A DNA stretch of 64,000 nucleotides from Arthrobacter sp. SLBN-100 (GTDB lineage: Bacteria; Actinomycetota; Actinomycetes; Actinomycetales; Micrococcaceae). Below are positions 8,865 through 17,281 of the stretch, piece after piece. The stretch is taken from positions 992,001 through 1,056,000 of the forward strand of contig NZ_VFMY01000001.1 in the NCBI RefSeq assembly GCF_006715305.1, written 5' to 3'. Position 1 is the stretch's first letter; the number at the start of each line of letters is the position of its first letter. The position numbers and the translations under genes were made by a program. The notes beneath the pieces were generated by a model. The model saw only the letters and a list, made by a program, of their open reading frames with translations. It was not told where the DNA came from and did not search any database.

Positions 8865-9160
8865 GCTGCAGGACGCCGTGAGTTACGGGTTACAGGACAG
8901 AGTGAAACCCCGTCATCTTCTGCAACACGTCGCAGGACGCTCCATCACCTTTTGCATCAAAGCGGGGAACGCTCCATCACTTATGGCTCTCCCCGGGGAA
9001 ACCCTCCTGCACACTGCCCGCGGCCGCACCGCCATCGAAACCCCCAGGAACTGATAGAGCGATGCCCTAAAAGCTGCAGGAGCTGATGGGGCGTCCCGGA
9101 AAAAACTGCAGGACGTGATGGGGCATCCCGGGAAAAGCTGCAGGACGTGATGGGGCGTGG
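8865..9160. repeat. Intergenic array of 32-bp-periodic repeats in two orientations
   Basis: The whole gap between tRNA-Gly and the Fpg/Nei gene is filled by related units. Forward units of 32 bp start at 9045, 9077, 9109 and 9141 (the last is partial) with the pattern CTGCAGGACGTGATGGGGCG then TCCCGGGAAAAG. Their core TGATGGGGCG or variant recurs at 9052, 9084, 9116 and 9148. The reverse complement, CGCTCCATCA, occurs at 8938 and 8970, also 32 bases apart. A further fragment AAGCTGCAGGACG is at 8865. There are no unique spacers, so it is not CRISPR. No open frame is supported. The role is unknown. Confidence 0.85.
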
Positions 9161-9204
9161 GAGGTGCGCCCCGCTTTCAGTTTCCCCCTAAGCCACCGGC
9201 GCTT

Positions 9205-10143
9205 TTACGACGCCGGAGCCTGCTGGCAGTGCGGGCACCAGTAGAGTTTGCGGGCCAACAGTTCGGCGATCAGCACCGTGGTCCGGCAGACGCGGCAGGG
9301 CAGCCCGTTGCGTTTATAGACGAAATGGGCGTTTTCCCTGGCCGGGAAAGAGTCGGTCTTCAGCGCAGCGGCATCCCCGGCCGCCTTGCCGTTGCCCGTC
9401 CAGTACCTCGGCGTGGTGGTGATGATCCGCCCGTCCGCGACGCCGTCGCTCATGACGGAGACGACGTCGCGCCAGAGCTTGCGTGCCTCGGTGTCCGGCA
9501 CTTCGTTGCCCGGCAGCCATGGGTCCAGCCGCCGCCGGAAAAGGACTTCGGCGCGGTACACGTTTCCCACGCCGGCGATGACTTTCTGGTCCATCAGCAG
9601 TGCGGCCAACGGGGCCGTGCGGCTTTGCAGGTTGGTGGTAAAACGGCCGGCGTCACCCCGGCGGTTGCGCAGCGGGTCCGGCCCCAGCCGGCCAAGCACG
9701 GCTTCGGCCTCGGCGGCGGTGATGGTTTCGCAGGTGGTTGCTCCGCGCAGGTCCGCCCAGCCGTTCGTGCCCACGAGCCGGACGCGTACTGCCCCCACGG
9801 GCGCAGGTGGACCATCGTACGGACGGCCGCCGTCGCGGTCGCCGAAACTCTCCTGCTCCCCCACCCGCCGCGGCGCGCCGATGCTGGAGGACCCCGCGAA
9901 AGTGCTGTCCCCGCCGAAGCTCCAGGCCCCGTAGAGGCCCAAGTGGACGTGCAGCACCAGCGAGTGGTCAAAGTGCAGGAACAAATGCTTGCCGTGGGCA
10001 TCCGCGGCGACAAGGACGTGCCCGTCCAGGAGCGCCGCTCCCCCGGTGAACCGGCCCTGGGGGCTGGAAACTGCAAGCGGCTGCCCGCCAAAGACGTCCC
10101 CGAACTGCCGTGCCAGGCGCCGGAGTGTATGCCCTTCCGGCAC
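9205..10143 (-). CDS. Fpg/Nei family DNA glycosylase (endonuclease VIII-like)
   Basis: Base-excision repair glycosylase/AP lyase. The N-terminus after processing is PEGHTL; Pro2 and Glu3 are the catalytic residues, and PEGHT rather than PELPE points to the Nei side of the family. The helix-two-turn-helix region (LLMDQKVIAGVGNVYRAEVLF) is present. A zinc finger with C-x2-C and C-x2-C (PCRVCR...WCPHC) closes the 312-residue protein. The GTG start shares its first base with the rpiB stop, so the two are translationally coupled. Oxidised pyrimidines are the likely substrate, by family. Confidence 0.93.
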   Translation of the reverse strand: MPEGHTLRRLARQFGDVFGGQPLAVSSPQGRFTGGAALLDGHVLVAADAHGKHLFLHFDHSLVLHVHLGLYGAWSFGGDSTFAGSSSIGAPRRVGEQESFGDRDGGRPYDGPPAPVGAVRVRLVGTNGWADLRGATTCETITAAEAEAVLGRLGPDPLRNRRGDAGRFTTNLQSRTAPLAALLMDQKVIAGVGNVYRAEVLFRRRLDPWLPGNEVPDTEARKLWRDVVSVMSDGVADGRIITTTPRYWTGNGKAAGDAAALKTDSFPARENAHFVYKRNGLPCRVCRTTVLIAELLARKLYWCPHCQQAPAS

Positions 10144-10637
10144 TACTCGATGACCTCGCCGGTGGTTTCGTAGGCAGCGATTTTGCCGATCCTGCGCACG
10201 TGCCGCTCGTCGTTGCTGAACGGCTCGGACAGGAAGGCTTCGATCAGCTCCGTCGCTTCCTCCACGGTGTGCTGGCGGCCGCCCACGGCCACCACGTTGG
10301 CGTCGTTGTGCTCACGCGCCAGCGTGGCGGTAGAGCGGTTCCAGGCCAGGGCTGCCCTGACGCCCTTCACTTTGTTGGCGGCAATCTGTTCACCGTTGCC
10401 GGATCCGCCCAACACGATACCCAGGGCGTGGACGCCGGCACTCTGGTCCGCAACCACCGCCAGCGCCGCGTTGATGCAGAACGACGGGTAGTCATCCTGG
10501 GCGTCGTACACCTTGGGACCATGGTCCACCACTTCATACCCCTTGGCGGTCAGGTGGCTGACAAGGTGGGCACTGAGTTCCATGCCTGCGTGGTCGGTGG
10601 CGATGTGGACGCGCGGGAAAGCAGGGGAAGAAGTCAC
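10143..10637 (-). CDS. rpiB: Ribose-5-phosphate isomerase B
   Basis: Interconverts ribose 5-phosphate and ribulose 5-phosphate in the pentose phosphate pathway. The RpiB fold is recognisable from the N-terminal IATDHAGMELSAHL segment, the GIVLGGSGNGEQIAANK anion-binding loop (family GSGxG) and the ALAWNRSTATLAREHNDANV stretch. 164 residues is the usual length. It starts with GTG. It is the first gene of a two-gene unit with the glycosylase. Confidence 0.95.
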   Translation of the reverse strand: MTSSPAFPRVHIATDHAGMELSAHLVSHLTAKGYEVVDHGPKVYDAQDDYPSFCINAALAVVADQSAGVHALGIVLGGSGNGEQIAANKVKGVRAALAWNRSTATLAREHNDANVVAVGGRQHTVEEATELIEAFLSEPFSNDERHVRRIGKIAAYETTGEVIE

Positions 10638-10771
10638 GAGCAGAATCCGTTCGGTGGGCGCTGGCGGCCGGCACGGACGGTGCAGGCCGGGGGCAGGACA
10701 ACACGGACAAGGATACTAGGACTCGGAAAAGCCATGGACTTCCTGGTGGCCGCTGCCGGGCGAAACCAGGA

Positions 10772-11779
10772 TCAAGCTGGCCCGTTCGCGGATTCTCCGC
10801 CGCCCCGGGCCCTTGCCGCGACCCTGGTGAGGACCTCCGCCAGCCGCGCGGCCGAGTCCTGGCTCCCGCCGCTTACCGCAAGCCGTTGCCCGTCGGTCTT
10901 TTTGACGACGACGGCGGGGCCGCTGCTGACAAGCATGGCGGCAGTTCCGCTGTGGTGCCGGTAGCCCCAGCCGCCGTAGTCGGCGGCGCGGACATCCGCT
11001 GCGCTGGCCGCCGAAATGGCCCCGGCGGGGACGTCCATCACGGGCACGACACCGGCCAGCAGGACTTTGAGGCCGCGCCGGTCCGCCTTGATCCGGGCAC
11101 ACAGGAATGCGGCGCCAACGACGGCCAGGACCACAAGCAATATTCCGAGCCAGGGCACGGCGGCGGCAATCAGCGCGGACGGAAACAGCGAGACAATACC
11201 GATCATAACAAAAACCGAACTGCGGGCATGGACCCAGAGCCGGATACTGTCCCGTGACAGGTCAGGATCCAACTCCCTGGCGATTGCGAGTTGGAGGGCC
11301 CGGTCGTCGTCGGGGGACCACTGCTGGTCCGCCTTGTAGACGAAGGCGATAATCACGCCGAGGGACAGGGCGGCTCCGCTTCCGAGCGCAAGGACCGTAC
11401 GGTCCACCCGGGACTCGCGGGCGTCGGCCAGGCCGGTCTGGCCAACGAGTCCGGCAGCCAGTGCGGTGGCAACGAAGAGGCACAGGAACAGTCCCGCGCC
11501 CATCATGATCCGGCGCATCAGCACCGGCCTCCTCACCGGCAGCGCCTGGGAGAGAACCAGCCAGCCAGCGGCCACAATCATCAGGGCGCCCACCGTGACG
11601 TAGGCAGCGAAGGGCGCAAAGGCAGCGCCGCCGTCGTCCGTCCACCGAACGGCGAGCGGCTCGGGAAGGTCCGGCCGAAGCAAAAAAGCGCAGAGCACGA
11701 AAGCGGCTCCGACCACCACCGGGAACCCTGCCACGAAACGCAGGGCCTTCGTGTCCACCGACTCCATGAACTTGCCCAT
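10772..11779 (-). CDS. DUF1648-type multipass membrane protein
   Basis: The 335-residue protein has about six hydrophobic segments. Between the first two lies PDLPEPLAVRWTDDGGA, which matches the DUF1648 pattern (a short 'lP...vHW.. G' element found in SdpI-like immunity and unknown proteins). A soluble C-terminal domain starts at about residue 245 (VPAGAISAASAADVRAADYGGWGYR) and ends in a Gly/Arg-rich tail. The function is unknown. The start could be Met1 or Met5. It faces away from pepN, and its start is about 160 bases from the pepN start. Confidence 0.8.
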   Translation of the reverse strand: MGKFMESVDTKALRFVAGFPVVVGAAFVLCAFLLRPDLPEPLAVRWTDDGGAAFAPFAAYVTVGALMIVAAGWLVLSQALPVRRPVLMRRIMMGAGLFLCLFVATALAAGLVGQTGLADARESRVDRTVLALGSGAALSLGVIIAFVYKADQQWSPDDDRALQLAIARELDPDLSRDSIRLWVHARSSVFVMIGIVSLFPSALIAAAVPWLGILLVVLAVVGAAFLCARIKADRRGLKVLLAGVVPVMDVPAGAISAASAADVRAADYGGWGYRHHSGTAAMLVSSGPAVVVKKTDGQRLAVSGGSQDSAARLAEVLTRVAARARGGGESANGPA

Positions 11780-11937
11780 AACTAAACGCTACTCCCGCCG
11801 CCGGCCGCTGACTGTCCACTTGTCTCAGTACCCACGGTGAGCCGCGCTACTTGTCATGCGGTGAAGGAATGCAAGAATGATCAAATGCCCGCTGGGCACC
11901 CCAGCAGGCAGCAGCCAATCTTCCGAAAGGCCCCACT

Positions 11938-14526
11938 TTGCCAGGTTTGAATCTGACGCGCGCTGAAGCCAGCGGGCGCGCCGAACTGATCACCGTCGAG
12001 TCCTACGATGTCAGCCTGGACCTGACCCGCGGCGGGAAGGTCTTCGGCAGCACCACCACGGTAAAGTTCAACGCCACGCCCGGATCCTCCTCCTTCATTG
12101 ACGCCGTCACCTCCGCCGTTCACAGCGTCACGCTGAACGGCCGCACCCTTGACCCGGCCGCCGTATCCGACGGCGTGCGGATCCAGCTGCCGCAGCTCGC
12201 AGAACACAACGAGCTCACCATCGTGGCGGACGCCCCGTACATGAACACCGGCGAGGGCCTGCACCGCTTCGTGGACCCGGTGGACAACGAGGTCTACCTG
12301 TACACGCAGTTCGAAGTTCCTGATTCGCGCCGGATGTTCGCCGTCTTCGAACAGCCGGACCTGAAGGCCACCTTCGCCTTCACTGTCACGGCCCCCTCAC
12401 ACTGGGACCTCATCTCCAATTCCCCCACTCCCGCGCCGGTGGAGACCACGCCAGGCGAGGATGGCGGTGCCCGGTCTGTCTGGTCCTTCTCCCCCACGCC
12501 GCGGTTGTCCTCCTATGTCACCGCCCTGATCGCCGGCCCGTACCAGTCGGTGCGCAGCGAGGTGGCAAGCTCGGACGGGCGGGTGATCCCGCTGGGCGTC
12601 TTTGCCCGGAAATCGCTGATGCAGTACCTGGACGCGGAGAACATTTTTGAGCTGACCCGGCAGGGCTTCGCATTTTTTGAGGCACAGTTCAGTTGCCCCT
12701 ACCCGTTCGAGAAATACGACCAGCTGTTCGTGCCTGAGTTCAACGCCGGCGCCATGGAAAATGCCGGGGCCGTCACCATCCTCGAGGGCTACGTCTTCCG
12801 CAGCAAGGTCACCGGCGCCCAGATTGAACGCCGCGCCATCACCGTGCTCCACGAGCTCGCCCACATGTGGTTCGGCGACCTGGTGACCATGCGCTGGTGG
12901 AACGATCTCTGGCTCAACGAGTCCTTCGCCGAGTACATGTCGCACCTCGCGGCGGTTGAGGCGACGTCGTTCACCAGCGCCTGGACCACCTTCGCCTCCG
13001 TGGAGAAGTCCTGGGCATACCGCCAGGACCAGCTGCCCACAACCCATCCGATTTTCGCCGAGATCAACGATCTCCAGGATGTGGAGGTGAACTTTGACGG
13101 CATCACCTACGCGAAGGGCGCCTCGGTCCTCCGCCAGCTGGTGGCGTGGGTGGGGCCGGAGCAGTTTATGGCCGGCGTGCGGGAGTACTTTGCCAAGCAT
13201 TCCTGGCAGAATACCGAGCTGCAGGACCTCCTGGTGGAGCTGGAGAAAGCCAGCGGCCGCGACCTGGACGAATGGGGACGGCAATGGCTTGAGACGGCCG
13301 GCGTCAACACGCTCAAGCCCGAACTGGAGGTGGACGGCGAAGGTAATCTCACGGCCTTCGCCATTGTGCAGTCCGCCGTCGCAGAGTGGCCCACCATCCG
13401 TCCGCACCGGCTGGCGGTGGGGTTCTACAACCTGAACGGCGACGGCAAGCTTGAGCGGGTGCACCGCGAGGAACTGGATGTCGACGGCGAACGCACCGAA
13501 GTGCCCGCGCTGGCGGGGCTGGCCCGGCCGGACCTGATCCTGGTCAACGATGACGACCTTGCCTACGCCAAGGTGAGGCTGGACGAAGAGTCGCTGGCCA
13601 CTGCAACCGCGCACCTGAAGGACTTCAGCCAGAGCCTGCCGCGGACGTTGGTGTGGAACTCCGCCTGGGATGCGGCCCGCGACGGCGAGACCCCGGCGCG
13701 GCGGTACGTGGAGCTGATCCTTGCCAACGTGGCGGCCGAGACGGATTCCTCGGTGATCCTGGTCCAGCTCCGGCAGCTGGCCACCACCCTGAATTTTTAT
13801 GTGGCCGGGGAACACCGGCAGGCGACGGCAGTGGCTGCCGCGGACAAGCTGTGGGAGCTGGCGTCCCAGGTGCCGGGCGGCTCGGATGCCCAACTGCAGT
13901 TCGTGAAGTCCTTTGCGTTGCTGGCCAGCAGCGAAACGCAGCTTGATCAGGTTGCGGGTCTCCTCGACGGCTCCCTCGTGCTGGAGGGACTGGCTGTTGA
14001 CCAGGACCTGCGGTGGGAGCTGATCACGTCGCTCGTTGCAGGCGGCCGGCTGGGCCAGGACGGCATCGACGCGGAGCTTGAGCGGGACAACACCTCGAGC
14101 GGACAGAATGCTGCTGCACAGGCCAAGGCGGCCATCCCCACTCCGGAGGCCAAGGCTGCGGCCTGGGAATCGATCGTGGTGAAGGGCGAGCTGTCCAACG
14201 CACTTCAGGGCTCGGCGGTCACCGGCTTCATGCGGGTCCTGGACCGGTCCCTGCTGGAACCGTATGCCGAGAAGTATTTCCAGGCGGTGCCGGGGATCAT
14301 GGAGACCCGGACGCACGCACTTGCCCAGCAGATCGTCGTCGGCCTCTATCCCTCCCTGCTGACCACCCAGGCCATCGTGGACAGGACGGATGGCTTCCTG
14401 GCGTCGCTTCCGCCCGAAAGCGCGGCGCTGCGGCGGCTCATGCTGGAAAACCGCGACGGCGTTGCCCGGGCCTTGCGCGCCCGCGCGGCTGACGTCCTTC
14501 CCGGCGAAGCAGTTCCTGCGTTATGA
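11938..14526 (+). CDS. pepN: Aminopeptidase N (M1 zinc metallopeptidase)
   Basis: Removes N-terminal residues from peptides. The M1 signatures are complete: the exopeptidase motif GAMENAG (bases about 12750-12770) and the zinc site HELAHMWFGD followed about 18 residues later by NESFAEYM. The 862-residue length includes the C-terminal ERAP-like helical domain. The start is a TTG preceded by GAAAGG; MPGLNLTRAEA is the family's usual N-terminus in actinobacteria. The stop overlaps the next start by four bases (ATGA). Confidence 0.97.
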   Translation: MPGLNLTRAEASGRAELITVESYDVSLDLTRGGKVFGSTTTVKFNATPGSSSFIDAVTSAVHSVTLNGRTLDPAAVSDGVRIQLPQLAEHNELTIVADAPYMNTGEGLHRFVDPVDNEVYLYTQFEVPDSRRMFAVFEQPDLKATFAFTVTAPSHWDLISNSPTPAPVETTPGEDGGARSVWSFSPTPRLSSYVTALIAGPYQSVRSEVASSDGRVIPLGVFARKSLMQYLDAENIFELTRQGFAFFEAQFSCPYPFEKYDQLFVPEFNAGAMENAGAVTILEGYVFRSKVTGAQIERRAITVLHELAHMWFGDLVTMRWWNDLWLNESFAEYMSHLAAVEATSFTSAWTTFASVEKSWAYRQDQLPTTHPIFAEINDLQDVEVNFDGITYAKGASVLRQLVAWVGPEQFMAGVREYFAKHSWQNTELQDLLVELEKASGRDLDEWGRQWLETAGVNTLKPELEVDGEGNLTAFAIVQSAVAEWPTIRPHRLAVGFYNLNGDGKLERVHREELDVDGERTEVPALAGLARPDLILVNDDDLAYAKVRLDEESLATATAHLKDFSQSLPRTLVWNSAWDAARDGETPARRYVELILANVAAETDSSVILVQLRQLATTLNFYVAGEHRQATAVAAADKLWELASQVPGGSDAQLQFVKSFALLASSETQLDQVAGLLDGSLVLEGLAVDQDLRWELITSLVAGGRLGQDGIDAELERDNTSSGQNAAAQAKAAIPTPEAKAAAWESIVVKGELSNALQGSAVTGFMRVLDRSLLEPYAEKYFQAVPGIMETRTHALAQQIVVGLYPSLLTTQAIVDRTDGFLASLPPESAALRRLMLENRDGVARALRARAADVLPGEAVPAL

Positions 14527-14996
14527 GCCTGGGCGAGCACCGCTATGCCTTGGCCGTCCAGTGGACCGGCAACCTGGGCGAGGGGACGTCGTCCTACCGC
14601 GGCTACTCCCGGGACCACGACGTGCTCATTCCCGGCCTGCCGGTCCTCAAGGGCTCGGCGGATCCCACCTTCCATGGGGACCGCGAGCGCTATAACCCGG
14701 AACAGCTGCTCCTGGCCGCCCTGGCCCAGTGCCACATGCTGTCCTACCTGCATGTAGCGGTGAAGCACGGTGTGGTGGTGACTGACTACCGCGATGACGC
14801 CTCCGGGCTGATGCGCTTGAACCGGGACGGCAGCGGCCAGTTCGAGTCCGTCACGCTGCGCCCGCGCGTGACGGTTGCGGACGGGAGCCAGGTGGAGCTT
14901 GCCGGCGGGCTGCACCATGAGGCGAACCGGGTCTGCTTCATTGCCCGCAGCGTGAACTTCCCGGTGGAACACGCGCCCGAGACGATGGTGGGCTGA
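14523..14996 (+). CDS. OsmC family protein
   Basis: The 157-residue protein belongs to the OsmC/Ohr superfamily, which reduces organic peroxides using two cysteines. The two are seen in ALAQCHMLSY and in NRVCFIARSVNFPVE, the usual positions. The NPEQLLLAALAQCHM segment is characteristic. It is translationally coupled to pepN through an ATGA overlap. OsmC paralogues differ in substrate, so the peroxide preference is not assigned. Confidence 0.9.
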   Translation: MSLGEHRYALAVQWTGNLGEGTSSYRGYSRDHDVLIPGLPVLKGSADPTFHGDRERYNPEQLLLAALAQCHMLSYLHVAVKHGVVVTDYRDDASGLMRLNRDGSGQFESVTLRPRVTVADGSQVELAGGLHHEANRVCFIARSVNFPVEHAPETMVG

Positions 14997-15083
14997 CCAG
15001 GCCGGAAAGTCACTGGAGTAATCATCGGTGAATTAGCGCATGGATTCTTTGCGTAATGGCACAGCGCCTTGTACTGTTCTCGC

Positions 15084-15102
15084 TTAGGTGAGCCTAACCC
15101 GG
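15084..15102. promoter_or_regulatory. Putative DtxR/IdeR iron box upstream of efeUOB
   Basis: TTAGGTGAGCCTAACCCGG matches 15 of 19 positions of the IdeR/DtxR consensus TTAGGTTAGSCTAACCTAA; the mismatches are position 7 and the last three bases. It ends 28 bases upstream of efeU, so iron-loaded repressor would block the promoter. The match is seen; the regulator is not in this window. Confidence 0.8.
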
Positions 15103-15129
15103 CTACCCCTAGAGAGAGCGTCCTTGAGC

Positions 15130-15978
15130 ATGACCGCAAACTTCCTGATCGGCCTCCGCGAAGGCCTTGAGGCCACGTTGATCGTGGTGCTTTTGATGGC
15201 CTACCTGGTCAAGACCGGACGCCGCGCCCTCCTTCCCCGGCTCTGGGCCGGGGTGGCGGTGGCCGTCGCCGTCTCGGTTGCTTTCGGCGCCCTGCTCACC
15301 TTCGGACCCCGGGGCCTGACGTTCGAAGCCCAGGAGGCCATTGGCGGAGGGCTGTCAATCATCGCGGTGGGCCTGGTCACCTGGATGGTGTTCTGGATGG
15401 CCCGCACGGCAAAAACGTTGGGCGGCGAGTTGAAGTCCCGGGTGGACCGGGTAGCTGACGGTGCCGGCTGGGGCCTCGTGGCCGTTGCCGCCCTCGCCGT
15501 GGGACGCGAAGGGCTGGAAACAGCGCTTTTCCTGTGGGCTGCCGCGCAATCATCCGGGGAAACAACCACTCCCCTGGTTGGCGCGCTGCTGGGCCTGGGA
15601 GTCGCCGCCGGACTCGGCTACCTCTTGCACCGGGGCGTCGTCAAGGTAAACCTCGCCCGCTTTTTCATCTGGACCGGGGCGGCGCTGGTCATCATTGCCG
15701 GGGGCGTCCTCGCCTACGGCGTCCACGACCTCCAGGAGGCGGGCATTCTTCCCGGCCTGCACATCGTCGCCTTCGACGTTTCCACCGCGGTGCCGCCGTC
15801 CTCCTGGTACGGAACCCTCTTGAAGGGAACCTTGAACTTCTCGCCTGCCACCACCTGGCTGGAGGCATCGGCGTGGCTCCTCTATGTCGTCCCTATCCTG
15901 TTCTTCTACCTCCGCGTCAACCTGGCCGCTCCCTCGCCCGTCCGTTCCCCGCGGGAAAACGCCATGGCTTCGTCCTGA
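15130..15978 (+). CDS. efeU: Iron permease EfeU (FTR1 family)
   Basis: Inner-membrane channel of the EfeUOB ferrous/ferric uptake system. Two REGLE motifs, the iron-binding signature of the FTR1 family, are visible: LIGLREGLEATL at the N-terminus and AVGREGLETALFLWAA mid-protein. Seven hydrophobic segments follow the usual layout. I chose the ATG at 15130; a TTG six bases upstream is better spaced from GAGAG and may be the real start. efeO follows 76 bases later, and the putative iron box precedes the gene. Confidence 0.95.
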   Translation: MTANFLIGLREGLEATLIVVLLMAYLVKTGRRALLPRLWAGVAVAVAVSVAFGALLTFGPRGLTFEAQEAIGGGLSIIAVGLVTWMVFWMARTAKTLGGELKSRVDRVADGAGWGLVAVAALAVGREGLETALFLWAAAQSSGETTTPLVGALLGLGVAAGLGYLLHRGVVKVNLARFFIWTGAALVIIAGGVLAYGVHDLQEAGILPGLHIVAFDVSTAVPPSSWYGTLLKGTLNFSPATTWLEASAWLLYVVPILFFYLRVNLAAPSPVRSPRENAMASS

Positions 15979-16054
15979 GGCAGCACCGTTTTACGGACCC
16001 GCCGCTTTAGCCGCCCCCAACCCCTGCACCCCCCGACTCCCCCTAGGATTCCCC

Positions 16055-17281
16055 ATGCCTTCGCACTTCCCGCTGTCCGCAACCCGCCCGGCCGCTGCCC
16101 AGCCCGCTGAAACCTCCCGATCCCCACGAGGACGCAGGGGCCTGGCCATCATCGCAGCTGCCTCCGCCCTGCCCCTCGCCCTGGCGGGATGCACCGACAA
16201 CGCCAAGGCCGAAGCCACCGGCGGCCCCATCCAAGTGGTCAGCACGGACAGCGCGTGCACAATTGCCTCAGCCAGCGCGCCCAGTGGCAACCTGACATTC
16301 ACCGTTAAGAATGAAGGCCCGCAGGTGACGGAGTTCTACCTGCTTGCCGAAGACGGGCTGCGGATCCTCGGTGAGGTGGAGAACATCGGGCCGGGCCTGA
16401 CCCGCAACCTGGTGGTGACGGCCGAACCCGGTGCATACACCACTGCGTGCAAGCCCGGGATGACCGGCGAAGGCATCCGGGCGGCCTTCCAGGTGACCGA
16501 CTCCGGAACCAAAGCCGCCGTGGACGCCGACTTCCAAAAGCTGCTGGACGCCGGCGTCCAGCAGTACGCCGCCTACGTTAAGGACCAGACTGAGCAGCTG
16601 CTGGCCGGCACCAGGGACTTCGCCGCTGCCTACGCCGACGGTGATGCCGGTACCGCCCGCGATCTCTACGCCGCCACCAGGATGCACTGGGAGCGGATCG
16701 AACCCGTCGCGGAATCCTTCGGGGACCTCGACCCGAAGCTTGACGCCAGGGAAGCTGACCTGGAGCCCGGCCAGGAATGGACCGGCTGGCACCGTGCCGA
16801 GAAGGACCTGTTCCCGCCAGCCGATTACACCGCATTGAGCGCGGAGGAGCGTGCGGCCCTTTCCGCCCAGCTCGTCGCGGACACGGAAGACCTCGCCCAG
16901 CGCACCCGCGAGGTTGAACTCTCCGCGGACAACCTTGGCAACGGGGCCAAGGAATTGCTGGACGAGGTTGCCACCGGCAAGGTGACCGGCGAAGAGGAGA
17001 TCTGGTCCCACACGGACCTGTGGGACTTCCAGGCCAACGTGGACGGCGCCCGCATCGCCTTTGAAAGCCTCAAACCTGCCCTTGAGCAGAAGGACCCTGA
17101 GCTTTCGGCCTCCCTGGAGGAAAAGTTCACTGCCCTCCAGACCGGGTTGAAGGCTTACGCCAAGGGCGACGGGTTCGTGTACTACAACGAACTTAACCAG
17201 GAACAGGTGCAGGAGCTCGCCGCCCTGGTGGACTCGCTGGGTGAACCCCTCTCCCAGCTGACAGCGGCTGCAGTCCTGTGA
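16055..17281 (+). CDS. efeO: Iron uptake system protein EfeO (lipoprotein)
   Basis: Extracytoplasmic component of EfeUOB. After a twin-arginine-like basic stretch, the signal peptide ends in the lipobox LALAGC with Cys46. A cupredoxin-like domain (IQVVSTDSACTIASASAPSGNLTFTVKNEG) is followed by a peptidase-M75/imelysin-like helical domain with GWHRAEKDLF, matching the GxHxxE metal motif. The open frame extends 57 codons upstream, but the ATG at 16055 gives the normal start. Its TGA overlaps the efeB GTG start by four bases (GTGA). Confidence 0.95.
   Translation: MPSHFPLSATRPAAAQPAETSRSPRGRRGLAIIAAASALPLALAGCTDNAKAEATGGPIQVVSTDSACTIASASAPSGNLTFTVKNEGPQVTEFYLLAEDGLRILGEVENIGPGLTRNLVVTAEPGAYTTACKPGMTGEGIRAAFQVTDSGTKAAVDADFQKLLDAGVQQYAAYVKDQTEQLLAGTRDFAAAYADGDAGTARDLYAATRMHWERIEPVAESFGDLDPKLDAREADLEPGQEWTGWHRAEKDLFPPADYTALSAEERAALSAQLVADTEDLAQRTREVELSADNLGNGAKELLDEVATGKVTGEEEIWSHTDLWDFQANVDGARIAFESLKPALEQKDPELSASLEEKFTALQTGLKAYAKGDGFVYYNELNQEQVQELAALVDSLGEPLSQLTAAAVL

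Noticed and set aside
8938..9160. Possible CRISPR array, because repeats are 32 bases apart
   Set aside because: The complete 32-bp unit repeats in tandem with no unique spacers, and copies occur in both orientations. No cas genes are near.
12397..14316. Minus-strand open frame of about 640 codons opposite pepN
   Set aside because: Shadow of pepN; no start signal and composition typical of antisense reading.
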